Shown here: piece after piece, positions 1-7,303 of the stretch
How positions within the stretch are numbered: the stretch's first letter is position 1
Layout of the letters: the number at the start of each line of letters is the position of its first letter
Origin: DAOUJW01 sp034421015
GTDB lineage: Bacteria; Chloroflexota; Dehalococcoidia; Lucifugimonadales; UBA2985
Reading direction: 5' to 3'
Assembly: GCA_034421015.1 (NCBI GenBank)
Contig: DAOUKT010000022.1
Span: 97,488-161,487 of the forward strand
Length of the DNA stretch: 64,000 nucleotides
Made by a program: the position numbers and the translations under genes
Notes under the pieces: generated by a model
Told to the model about the DNA's origin: nothing
Seen by the model: the letters and a program-made list of their open reading frames with translations, nothing else
The model's database searches: none

Positions 1-11
1 CTTCATCGCTT

Positions 12-1646
12 CTATGAATACAGGGGAAGCGGCGGCTGTCCGCCCTCCCTTATGGTGTCCTTGGCCGTGCCCACAAAGTCCCGGAAGAGCGGGTGCGTCC
101 GGTTGGGCCTGGAGAGAAACTCCGGGTGGAACTGCACGCCCACCATGAAGGGGTGCCCCACGATTTCCGATATCTCCACCAGGCTGCCGTCGGGAGAAAG
201 GCCGCTGGCGATCAGGCCTCCCTCCTGGAGCCGCTCTCGATATGCGTTGTTGAACTCGAAGCGGTGCCGGTGTCGCTCCTGGATCTCCTGCTTGCCGTAG
301 GCGGCCGCGGCTCTGGTGCCGTCGACAATGCTGCAGGGGTAGATCCCCAGCCGCATTGTGCCGCCCTTGACCTTCACCGACAGCTGGTCCGGCATCAGGT
401 CGATTACGGGATGAGGGGTCTCTGGGTTGAACTCGGTGGAGTTGGCGTCCGGAGAGTTGAGGACGTGGCGGGCCATCTCCACCACCATCATCTGCATACC
501 AAGGCACAACCCCAGGTACGGGACCTTGCGCTCCCGGGCGTATTTCGCCGCCTGGATCATCCCCTCCGTCCCGCGCGTGCCGAACCCCCCCGGAACCACG
601 ATGCCGCTGGCTGAATTGAGGTGCGGCGCCGCTCCGTCCCTTTCGATGTCCTCGGAGTGGATCCAGGAGACCTTCACGTCGCGATCGTGGTACATCCCGG
701 CGTGCCTCAGCGCCTCTCTCACCGATATGTAGGCGTCCGGGAGGTCCACGTACTTGCCGACCACGGCTATGCTAAGGGGGTTGTCCAGGGCACTCATGCC
801 ATCGACCATCTCCCGCCACTCGGACATGTCCCTGCCGCCGGAACTCAGCCCAAGGGAGTCCACAATCAGGTCGGCTATGCCCGTAGACTCCAGTATCAGG
901 GGCACCTCGTAGACGTTGGCCACGGTGGGCAGGGGGACCACGCCGTCGTGCTTGACGTCGCAGAAGAGGGCGATCTTGCTGTTGATGTCGTCGGACACGG
1001 GATGGTCGCTGCGGCAAATTATGGCGTCCGGCTGGATGCCAATGCCCCGCAGCTCCTTGACGCTGTGCTGGGTGGGCTTGGTCTTCAGCTCCCCCGTGGA
1101 GGAGATGTACGGCAGGAATGTGACGTGAATGTAGAACACGTTGTCCCTGCCGACCTCGTTGCGCATCTGGCGAATGGCCTCCAGGAAGGGCAGCCCCTCT
1201 ATGTCGCCGACCGTGCCGCCAACCTCCACAACGATTACGTCCGGGTCGTTCTCATCGGCGAGCCTCTTGATCCTGTCCTTGATCTCGTTGGTCACGTGGG
1301 GCACGGCCTGGATGGTCCCTCCAAGGAAGTCCCCGCGCCGCTCCTTGGCGATAACGGAGCTGTAGATCTGCCCGGCGGTGATGTTTGACAGGGAGCTGAG
1401 CTCCATGTCGATGAACCGCTCGTAGTGGCCCAGGTCCAGGTCGGTCTCCGTACCGTCCGCGGTCACGAACACCTCGCCATGCTGGTACGGGGACATAGTG
1501 CCGGGGTCAACGTTCAGGTAAGGGTCCAGCTTCTGGATGGAGACGGAAATGCCCCTGCTTTTGAGAATCCGCCCTATGGAGGCAACGCTGATTCCCTTTC
1601 CGACGGAGCTGACAACGCCTCCGGTTACGAAGATGTACTTGGTCAT
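12..1646 (-). CDS. pyrG: CTP synthase
   Basis: Makes CTP from UTP, ATP and glutamine, the last step of pyrimidine nucleotide synthesis in the cytosol. The 544-residue length is normal for the family. The N-terminal synthetase domain begins with the characteristic TKYIFVTGGVVSSVGKG stretch and contains the EVGGTVGDIE signature. The C-terminal class I glutamine amidotransferase domain has the nucleophile elbow GLCLGMQ and the downstream catalytic HPE in VQFHPEF. The gene is complete and ends a few bases from the window edge. The small membrane-protein gene lies upstream on the same strand with a gap of about 150 bases. Nothing is unusual. Confidence 0.98.
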   Translation of the reverse strand: MTKYIFVTGGVVSSVGKGISVASIGRILKSRGISVSIQKLDPYLNVDPGTMSPYQHGEVFVTADGTETDLDLGHYERFIDMELSSLSNITAGQIYSSVIAKERRGDFLGGTIQAVPHVTNEIKDRIKRLADENDPDVIVVEVGGTVGDIEGLPFLEAIRQMRNEVGRDNVFYIHVTFLPYISSTGELKTKPTQHSVKELRGIGIQPDAIICRSDHPVSDDINSKIALFCDVKHDGVVPLPTVANVYEVPLILESTGIADLIVDSLGLSSGGRDMSEWREMVDGMSALDNPLSIAVVGKYVDLPDAYISVREALRHAGMYHDRDVKVSWIHSEDIERDGAAPHLNSASGIVVPGGFGTRGTEGMIQAAKYARERKVPYLGLCLGMQMMVVEMARHVLNSPDANSTEFNPETPHPVIDLMPDQLSVKVKGGTMRLGIYPCSIVDGTRAAAAYGKQEIQERHRHRFEFNNAYRERLQEGGLIASGLSPDGSLVEISEIVGHPFMVGVQFHPEFLSRPNRTHPLFRDFVGTAKDTIREGGQPPLPLYS

Positions 1647-1797
1647 TGGCGCAACCCCGGGTTTCTTGTTGGGTCCGCTTGTAACACTTTTGGATTCAGG
1701 GAAGACAATGTTAGGGGAGTAGGTGAGGCAGCCACTTGGGTGGCAGTTCTGGCTGGAATCCGGTGGGTTTCTGCCTGCACGCTAAGGAACATCGCGG

Positions 1798-2058
1798 CTA
1801 CGTTGTAGTTTCTACTGATGTCGTTATCAGCGTTCCCACGAACACGAGCCACAGGATTATGACACCCAGGGCAATCAGGTTTGTTGTCAGACCTGCGACG
1901 GCAATGCCAACGCCCTCTCCGCTCCTTCGACTCTTCTGCAACCCGAAAAAGGACAGGGGCAATCCAACCAGCACCATTGGTATGGAAATTACGCCGATGA
2001 ATGGTATCCAGACCAGCACCACAGCTACAATGCCAAGCACCATGCCCGCAATGTTCAT
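1798..2058 (-). CDS. small two-helix membrane protein, DUF4190-like
   Basis: An 86-residue protein with two hydrophobic segments (about residues 1-40 and 50-80) joined by a short basic, Gly-rich loop (LQKSRRSGEGVGIAVAG). Small bacterial DUF4190-type membrane proteins share this layout, with a G-x-x-L-G-x-x-G pattern in helix one. The role of that family is unknown. A GAGG motif lies about nine bases before the ATG. The assignment to a family is by pattern only; that it is a small integral membrane protein is clear from the sequence. Confidence 0.6.
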   Translation of the reverse strand: MNIAGMVLGIVAVVLVWIPFIGVISIPMVLVGLPLSFFGLQKSRRSGEGVGIAVAGLTTNLIALGVIILWLVFVGTLITTSVETTT

Positions 2059-2280
2059 ACAAAGAGCCTCAGTACGGCAGGAATAGGGAGCGTTGCCAGG
2101 ATCGACCTCCGTGCCAGCGTTGGCAACGGGACAACCACCACGTCACATCACCACAGTCAAAATGATATTTGTCGCATTTCGCACTTGTCAAGCGTTTTCT
2201 GGCTCGCAGTGGGCAATACCGCATCATGCCGGACGATTTACTACTGCGCCATGAAGGGCCAGGATGCGGAGCCGCTTCCC

Positions 2281-3390
2281 CTAAAGGGCAATGGAGTCCA
2301 CTATGCGCTGTCCCATTTCGCCCGTGTTCAGCACGCCCCTGGCGTTCTCCTCCGCTATGTCCGTCGTGCGGTAGCCCTCCTCCAGGACCCTGTCCACCGC
2401 CGCCTCAATTGCCGATGCCTCGTTGTTCATCCCCAGGGAGTAGCGCAGCATGAGGGCAACCGTGAGGACGGTTGCGATGGGGTTGGCCTTCCCCTGTCCG
2501 GCTATGTCCGGCGCGCTGCCGTGGATGGGTTCGTACAGCCCCACGGCTCGCCGCCTGCTGCTCTGACCCTCGCGCGGCGAACCGGCCAGGCTGGCGGAGG
2601 GCAGCATTCCCAGCGAACCCGAAAGCACCGCGGCCTCGTCCGTGAGGATGTCCCCGAACATGTTCTCGGCCACCAGCACGTCGAAGCGGGACGGGTTTCT
2701 CACCAGGGCCATGGCGCAGGAGTCCACAAGCTGGTGCTCAAGCTCCACGTCCGGGTATTCGGCGGCGAGCTCCATCGCAATCTCACGCCACAGGCGCGAG
2801 CTCTCCAGCACGTTGGCCTTGTCCACGGAGGTCAGCTTCTTCCTGCGCCTTTGAGCCAGCTGAAAGCTGACCCGCAGCACCCGCTCTATCTCGGCCTCGG
2901 TGTAGCGGAGGGTGTCCACGCCGCGCCTGCCCCGGGCCGTCTGCCACCGCTTCTTTGGCCGGGCGAAGTACAGGCCGCCGGTAAGCTCACGCACCATGAG
3001 GATGTCCACGCCCTCTATAACGGACGGCTTGAGTGAACTGGAGTTGAGCAGGGGCGGGAAGACCTTGACCGGGCGGAGGTTGGCGAAGAAGCCAAGGGCC
3101 TTGCGCAGGCCGAGGATGGCGTCCTCCGGGCGGTGGGGCGCCCTGGGGTCGTCCCACTTGGGGCCGCCGACCGCGCCGAACAGGATAGCATCGCTGCGGC
3201 GGGCGGTTGCAAGGGTGTCGGCCGGCAGCGGCGTGCCCACCTGGTCGATGGCCGTGCCGCCGACCAGGCCGTAGGTCAGTTGGAAAGAGGCCTCGGTTTT
3301 CTCCTCAATCTTGCTGAGGACCTTCACTCCTTCGGCAATCACCTCCGGGCCCACGCCGTCTCCGGGGAATAGGGCGATGTTGAACTGCAT
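2281..3390 (-). CDS. leuB: 3-isopropylmalate dehydrogenase
   Basis: NAD-dependent oxidative decarboxylation of 3-isopropylmalate, the third step of leucine synthesis. The family landmarks are in order: FPGDGVGPEV near the start, the TSVDKANVLESSRLWRE active-site lysine region, ENMFGDILTDEA with the metal-binding aspartates, and LYEPIHGSAPDIAGQGKANPIA near the end. The protein has 369 residues, slightly long because of a basic insertion (AGSPREGQSSRRRA) before the YEPIHG motif. It is the last gene of the minus-strand leu cluster, 19 bases after the AhpD-like gene. No leuA is present in the window. Confidence 0.96.
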   Translation of the reverse strand: MQFNIALFPGDGVGPEVIAEGVKVLSKIEEKTEASFQLTYGLVGGTAIDQVGTPLPADTLATARRSDAILFGAVGGPKWDDPRAPHRPEDAILGLRKALGFFANLRPVKVFPPLLNSSSLKPSVIEGVDILMVRELTGGLYFARPKKRWQTARGRRGVDTLRYTEAEIERVLRVSFQLAQRRRKKLTSVDKANVLESSRLWREIAMELAAEYPDVELEHQLVDSCAMALVRNPSRFDVLVAENMFGDILTDEAAVLSGSLGMLPSASLAGSPREGQSSRRRAVGLYEPIHGSAPDIAGQGKANPIATVLTVALMLRYSLGMNNEASAIEAAVDRVLEEGYRTTDIAEENARGVLNTGEMGQRIVDSIAL

Positions 3391-3409
3391 GGATTTACTC
3401 CTGGTCTGA

Positions 3410-3952
3410 CTATCTTCTTAGCTTTGTTCCCAGGCCCAGCGCAACTCTGTTGACGTAGTTGAACCAGGCCGTCACGTGAGCGATGTCGACGATCTCCTGG
3501 TCGGAGTAGCCGGCCTCTCTCAGTCGATTGACGTCGGCCTCCTCCACGCTGGAAGGGCTGCGGGTCACCTTGGCCGCGTAGTCCAGGGCCGCCATTGTCC
3601 TAGGGTCCAGGTCGGCCTTGGTGTAGTCCTCAGCCACCTGGTCCACCAGGGCGTCGTTCTTCAGAAGCTGCCTCAGCACAGGGCTGTGGGAGGCCACGCA
3701 GTTGCCGCACCGGTTTATGGATGAGACGGCCACCACAATCAGGTTGACCAGCGTCCGGTCGATCGCCGTCACTCCGTAGCCGGAGCCGGGCAGCTGCAGC
3801 CCCTGGTTGAGCCACTGGAACAGCCCCGGCTCCTGGGTGTATACGGTCACGGCCTCAGCCTGCACCATGGCCCCGCGGGCCTTCATGCGCTGGTATATGT
3901 CCTTGAGCTCGCCCTCTGCCTCGTCCTGCCCGATGATCCTGGTCCAGGCCAT
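3410..3952 (-). CDS. carboxymuconolactone decarboxylase / AhpD-like family protein
   Basis: A 180-residue alpha-helical protein with the peroxidase-type motif CGNCVASH (CxxCxxxH) near residue 90, typical of AhpD-like and uncharacterised peroxidase-related members of the carboxymuconolactone decarboxylase superfamily. This places it with thiol-dependent peroxidase-like proteins rather than true decarboxylases. It sits between leuD and leuB with short gaps of 13 and 19 bases, so it is very probably co-transcribed with them. The link to leucine synthesis is not obvious; protection of the oxygen-sensitive LeuCD iron-sulfur enzyme is a speculation. Confidence 0.85.
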   Translation of the reverse strand: MAWTRIIGQDEAEGELKDIYQRMKARGAMVQAEAVTVYTQEPGLFQWLNQGLQLPGSGYGVTAIDRTLVNLIVVAVSSINRCGNCVASHSPVLRQLLKNDALVDQVAEDYTKADLDPRTMAALDYAAKVTRSPSSVEEADVNRLREAGYSDQEIVDIAHVTAWFNYVNRVALGLGTKLRR

Positions 3953-3965
3953 TTCTGGAGCCTCC

Positions 3966-4586
3966 TTAGCTGCCGGGAGCGGGCGAGTTGGCCGCCTCGT
4001 AGGCCTGGATTTTGTCCTCGTGCTGAAGGGTCAGGGCAATGTCGTCCAGGCCGTTGAGAAGGCAGTGGCGGCGAAACTCGTGCACCTCCGGGTCGTTGTG
4101 CACCGTGAAGCTGATCCGCATTCCGCTTTCATCCCTTATCTCGCAGTTCTCCAGGTCCACCGTCATCTGGTAGCCCGGCTCCTCCTTGGCCTTCACCATT
4201 ATCTTGTTGATCTGCTCCTCGGACAGATGCACAGGGACTATGCCGTTATCGAAGCAGTTCTTGTGGAAGATCTCGGCGAAGCTGGGAGCAATGATGACAC
4301 GGAACCCGTAGTCCAGGAGCGCCCAGGGAGCATGCTCCCTGGAAGACCCGCAGCCGAAGTTGGGCCCGGCAACCAGGATTGTTGCGTTCTTATATGGAGG
4401 GAAGTTGAGCTCGAAGTCCGGGTTGGGCTGGCCGTCCGGCAGGAAGCGCCACGCGCCAAAGAGGAACTGCCCAAATCCCGTCCGCTCGATTCGCTTCAGG
4501 TGCACCGCCGGTATTATCTGGTCGGTGTCCACGTTCTGCCTGTCCAGGGGCGCCACTACGCCCGTCATGTTGCTGTATGGTTCCAT
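3966..4586 (-). CDS. leuD: 3-isopropylmalate dehydratase small subunit
   Basis: Small subunit of isopropylmalate isomerase, which interconverts 2- and 3-isopropylmalate together with LeuC. It has 206 residues, normal for a bacterial LeuD. Recognisable blocks are LDRQNVDTDQIIPA near the N-terminus, the swivel-domain motif GPNFGCGSSREHAPWAL and the IIAPSFAEIFHKNCFDNG stretch. It follows the palindrome-ended GIY-YIG element and precedes the AhpD-like gene by 13 bases. LeuC lies about 940 bases upstream on the same strand, so the usual leuCD adjacency has been broken by the 122-aa gene and the element. Confidence 0.96.
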   Translation of the reverse strand: MEPYSNMTGVVAPLDRQNVDTDQIIPAVHLKRIERTGFGQFLFGAWRFLPDGQPNPDFELNFPPYKNATILVAGPNFGCGSSREHAPWALLDYGFRVIIAPSFAEIFHKNCFDNGIVPVHLSEEQINKIMVKAKEEPGYQMTVDLENCEIRDESGMRISFTVHNDPEVHEFRRHCLLNGLDDIALTLQHEDKIQAYEAANSPAPGS

Positions 4587-4677
4587 GATTGCTCCTTACA
4601 GTTGGGTTGTTCAAGCCTCGTCCGATGTTAAACGAGATTTCTTACTCAGTGGGCCTTGTCTTCGCGCGTTTCTTCTT

Positions 4678-5035
4678 CGTCATTCCTGCGAAAGCAGGAA
4701 TCTGAGTCACATTATCTCGCCATACAGGTCGGTCCAAGAGGGATTATCCCTCTCAATCATCTCTATTTTCCAATCGCGCTTCCATTTCTTGAGGGCCTTC
4801 TCCCTTGTAATGGCGCTCTCCATTGTCTCATGAGTCTCATGCCAGACCAGGATATGCACCCGATAGCGTTTGGTAAACCCCTCCATAAAGTCGTTCTTGT
4901 GTTCCCAGACTCGCTTGACCAGGTCCGATGTGACTCCAATGTATAGGGCGCCATTCGGCCTGCTTGCCAGGATGTACACGCATGGGGTTGGCATATCTTG
5001 AGTTGCTTTAGATTCCTGCTTTCGCAGGAATGACG
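4678..5035. mobile_element. 358-bp element with perfect 26-bp palindromic inverted ends carrying a GIY-YIG ORF
   Basis: The 26 bases at 4678-4703 and at 5010-5035 are exact reverse complements of each other. Each is itself an imperfect palindrome with core ATTCCTGCGAAAGCAGGAAT. The only gene between them is the GIY-YIG nuclease, whose stop codon ends four bases from the left repeat and whose start is 15 bases from the right one. The core fits the ATTCC-N10-GGAAT shape of widespread dispersed palindromes such as neisserial dRS3. Related ORF-less pairs lie at about 22563-22640, 24437-24508 and 33755-33817. Mobility is inferred from the structure; no target-site duplication was identified. Confidence 0.6.
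4707..4994 (-). CDS. single-domain GIY-YIG nuclease (UPF0213/YhbQ type)
   Basis: A 95-residue protein consisting of one GIY-YIG endonuclease domain: VYILASRPNGALYIGVTSDLVKRVWEHK near the start carries the paired tyrosines and the catalytic arginine region, and AITREKALKKWKR carries the conserved glutamate. Stand-alone proteins of this size are widespread and their cellular role is poorly known. The gene fills the space between two perfect inverted palindromic repeats inside the leucine operon, which suggests it moves or cuts those repeats. Orientation is the same as leu transcription, so it may be read from the leuC promoter. Confidence 0.88.
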   Translation of the reverse strand: MPTPCVYILASRPNGALYIGVTSDLVKRVWEHKNDFMEGFTKRYRVHILVWHETHETMESAITREKALKKWKRDWKIEMIERDNPSWTDLYGEIM

Positions 5036-5157
5036 GGAGGAGACCAGAGTGTTAAGTCAATGTCCCGCGATAGTACCATCCTTGCGTGAACTGAATTTGC
5101 GAAATCGGGAGAATACCTATCCCTACCTCCTATCCCTACCTCCTGTTGCTTGCCCGG

Positions 5158-5526
5158 TTACCCCGGCTGCATCCGGCGCATCTGCATGTCCATAGTACGC
5201 AGGATTGTGAAGGCGTTGGTGTAAGCGGCGACCCGCATGAGCACCTTCATCTGCTCACTGGGGACCGCATCGTCCAGGGCATCATGGATGGCCTCCACCG
5301 TGCGGCGCAGGAGGGTCGCCAGGTTCGGGTTCGCCTCCGCCAGGCCCTCCAGCTCCTGGTCGATGCGTTTCAACGCGTCCATGGTGTCAAGGTCGTCGCC
5401 AAGGAGGATGTCCATTGGCCCCACGGCGTAGCGCAGGATGAGGCTCATGACCTCGTCCTCCAGTGTGGGCAGGGCGCGGTAAGTGCCCGACCTGCTCGGT
5501 TCGCCCATTCCGGTCTCTATCGTCAC
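5158..5526 (-). CDS. hypothetical protein of the leu operon
   Basis: A 122-residue, soluble, acidic and mostly helical protein with no motif I recognise. Its start lies one base after the leuC stop codon, so translation is probably coupled to leuC and the protein is likely made in step with isopropylmalate isomerase. Features visible are repeated Leu-rich helical stretches (LKRIDQELEGLAEANPNLATLLRRTVEAIHDAL) and a Met-rich tail (LRTMDMQMRRMQPG). It could be a helical accessory protein; no function can be assigned. Downstream of it comes the GIY-YIG element and then leuD. Confidence 0.7.
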   Translation of the reverse strand: MTIETGMGEPSRSGTYRALPTLEDEVMSLILRYAVGPMDILLGDDLDTMDALKRIDQELEGLAEANPNLATLLRRTVEAIHDALDDAVPSEQMKVLMRVAAYTNAFTILRTMDMQMRRMQPG

Positions 5527-5527
5527 G

Positions 5528-6934
5528 CTATGCCACCTCCCACTCGCGGATGTCTACAAAATGGCCTGCGATGGCCGCCGCGGCCGCCATCTGGGGGCTT
5601 ACCAGGTGCGTCCGGCCTCCGGGTCCCTGCCGGCCCTCGAAGTTGCGGTTGGACGTGGAGGCGCACCGCTGCCTGGGCTGCAGGATGTCCGGGTTCATCC
5701 CAAGGCACATCGAGCAACCGGCCTCACGCCAGTCCAGGCCTGCGTCCTTGAAGATGCGGTCCAGGCCCTCGGCCTCCGCCTGAATCTTGACCGCGGTGGA
5801 GCCGGGCACCACCATCGCATGCACGTTTGAGTGCGCCTTGCGGCCCTTGACCACGGCCGCCGCAGCGCGCAAATCCTCGATTCGCGAGTTGGTGCAGGAG
5901 CCGATGAACACGTTGTCAATGGAGACGTTCTGCATGGGGGTGTTCGGCTCAAGGCCCATGTACTCCAGCGCCCGCTCGGCGGCGGCGCGCTCCGTTGGGG
6001 AGTCGAAGGAAGCTGGGTCCGGCACTCGACCGGTCACGGGCACCACCATGCCGGGGTTGGTGCCCCAGGTGACGAAGGGTGACAGGGACGTGGCGTCGAT
6101 CTCGACCAACGTGTCGTAGGCGGCGCCCGGGTCGGAGGCAAGGGAGCGCCACTTCTCCGCGGCCGCATCGAAAGCCTCGCCCTGGGGGACCTGGGGACGG
6201 CCTCGCATGTACTCAAAGGTCGTGTCGTCCGGGGCAATCAAACCGGCCCTGGCGCCGCCCTCAATGGACATGTTACAGACGGTCATCCGGCCCTCCATCG
6301 AGAGGGAGCGGACGGCCTCGCCCGTGTACTCAATGACGTGGCCGATGCCGCCGCCCACGCCTATCTGGCCGATGATGCCCAGAATAAGGTCCTTTGCAGT
6401 TACGCCGGTGGGCAGCGCTCCGTTGACCCGAACCTCCATAGTCCGGGGTTTGGCCTGCACCAGGCACTGGGTCGCCAGCACCTGCTCGACCTGCGTGGTG
6501 CCGATGGGCATCGCCAGCGCGCCAAAGGCCCCGTGGGTGGACGTGTGGCTGTCGCCGCACACAATGGTCTTGCCGGGCTGGGTGTAGCCCTGCTCCGGGC
6601 CTATGACGTGGACAATTCCCTGGCCTGGGCTGTGAATGTCGTACAGGTTGAGCCCGAACTCCTCGCAGTTACGCACCAGGGCCTGGATCTGCTTGAGCGA
6701 CACTTCGTCGGTGATGGGCAGCGCCCGGTCCGTGGTTGGCACGTTGTGGTCGACGGTTGCGACCGTCAGGTCGGGGCGACGCACGTGTCGTCCGTTCATA
6801 CGAAGGCCGTCAAAGGCCTGGGGCGACGTGACCTCGTGCACCAGGTGCAGGTCAACGTAGAGGATGGCCGGCTGGCCCGGCTCCTCGTGGACTACGTGGG
6901 AGTCCCATATCTTCTCTACCATAGTCTTGGGCAT
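5528..6934 (-). CDS. leuC: 3-isopropylmalate dehydratase large subunit
   Basis: Large, iron-sulfur-cluster-bearing subunit of isopropylmalate isomerase. It has 468 residues, the usual length. The family motifs are VCGDSHTSTHGAFGALA with the first cluster cysteine, FIGSCTNSRIEDLRAAA with the second, and AGCSMCLGMNPDIL with the last cluster cysteine, followed by TSNRNFEGRQG. It is the first gene of the minus-strand leucine cluster. The putative promoter with a perfect TATAAT lies about 80 bases upstream of the ATG. Confidence 0.97.
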   Translation of the reverse strand: MPKTMVEKIWDSHVVHEEPGQPAILYVDLHLVHEVTSPQAFDGLRMNGRHVRRPDLTVATVDHNVPTTDRALPITDEVSLKQIQALVRNCEEFGLNLYDIHSPGQGIVHVIGPEQGYTQPGKTIVCGDSHTSTHGAFGALAMPIGTTQVEQVLATQCLVQAKPRTMEVRVNGALPTGVTAKDLILGIIGQIGVGGGIGHVIEYTGEAVRSLSMEGRMTVCNMSIEGGARAGLIAPDDTTFEYMRGRPQVPQGEAFDAAAEKWRSLASDPGAAYDTLVEIDATSLSPFVTWGTNPGMVVPVTGRVPDPASFDSPTERAAAERALEYMGLEPNTPMQNVSIDNVFIGSCTNSRIEDLRAAAAVVKGRKAHSNVHAMVVPGSTAVKIQAEAEGLDRIFKDAGLDWREAGCSMCLGMNPDILQPRQRCASTSNRNFEGRQGPGGRTHLVSPQMAAAAAIAGHFVDIREWEVA

Positions 6935-7012
6935 ATAGACACCTCGTTAAATCGGGTGGATTTTTGTAGGCTGCGTCCGGCGTTCCGGCGGCGATTCTGC
7001 GCAACGGCATAG

Positions 7013-7041
7013 ATTATAGCGTCTGGCGGCGCGCGTGGCTA
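7013..7041 (-). promoter_or_regulatory. candidate promoter of the leu operon
   Basis: On the minus strand a perfect TATAAT hexamer occupies 7018-7013, about 80 bases upstream of the leuC ATG. At the expected 17-base spacing only a weak -35 (TAGCCA) is present. No leader peptide, T-box or obvious attenuator hairpin was seen between this site and leuC. The call rests on the -10 match and position only. Confidence 0.35.
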
Positions 7042-7055
7042 CTGCCTTGACCTGT

Positions 7056-7222
7056 CGGTATTCTCTACGGGCGTTGATTATGGCGCGCGACCACCGCTCT
7101 TATACTTCGACACGCTCTGTATGAGCGATGTGCGCCATGCCTCAGTCTTCCCGCTCATGGTGAGCCAGTCGAACCATTTGAGCGGGCAAGAAATGGTATT
7201 ACCAACCCGTATAGAGAACACC
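7056..7222. repeat. MITE-like element, copy 1
   Basis: A 167-bp non-coding unit that begins CGGTATTCTCTACGGGCGTT and ends with the approximate reverse complement (CCAACCCGTATAGAGAACACC), giving imperfect terminal inverted repeats of about 20 bases. Inside are two palindromic blocks, the better one at 7150-7186 with CCCGCTCA pairing TGAGCGGG. A second copy with the same ends and same internal blocks lies at 24653-24838. The unit sits between the divergent leuC and serpin genes. In one reading frame it joins the serpin gene, producing a false N-terminal extension. Confidence 0.6.
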
Positions 7223-7303
7223 AAGGGAGAAGGAAAAGACCCCGAAGCTCTTCCCGGCCGCCTTTTGTGCAGCGGGGCCATTGGTGCTAGACTGGAATGT
7301 ACG

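Noticed and set aside
7121..7303. Extra N-terminal 61 codons of the serpin gene
   Set aside because: The stretch is MITE copy 1 plus promoter space; the lipoprotein signal starts properly at 7304.
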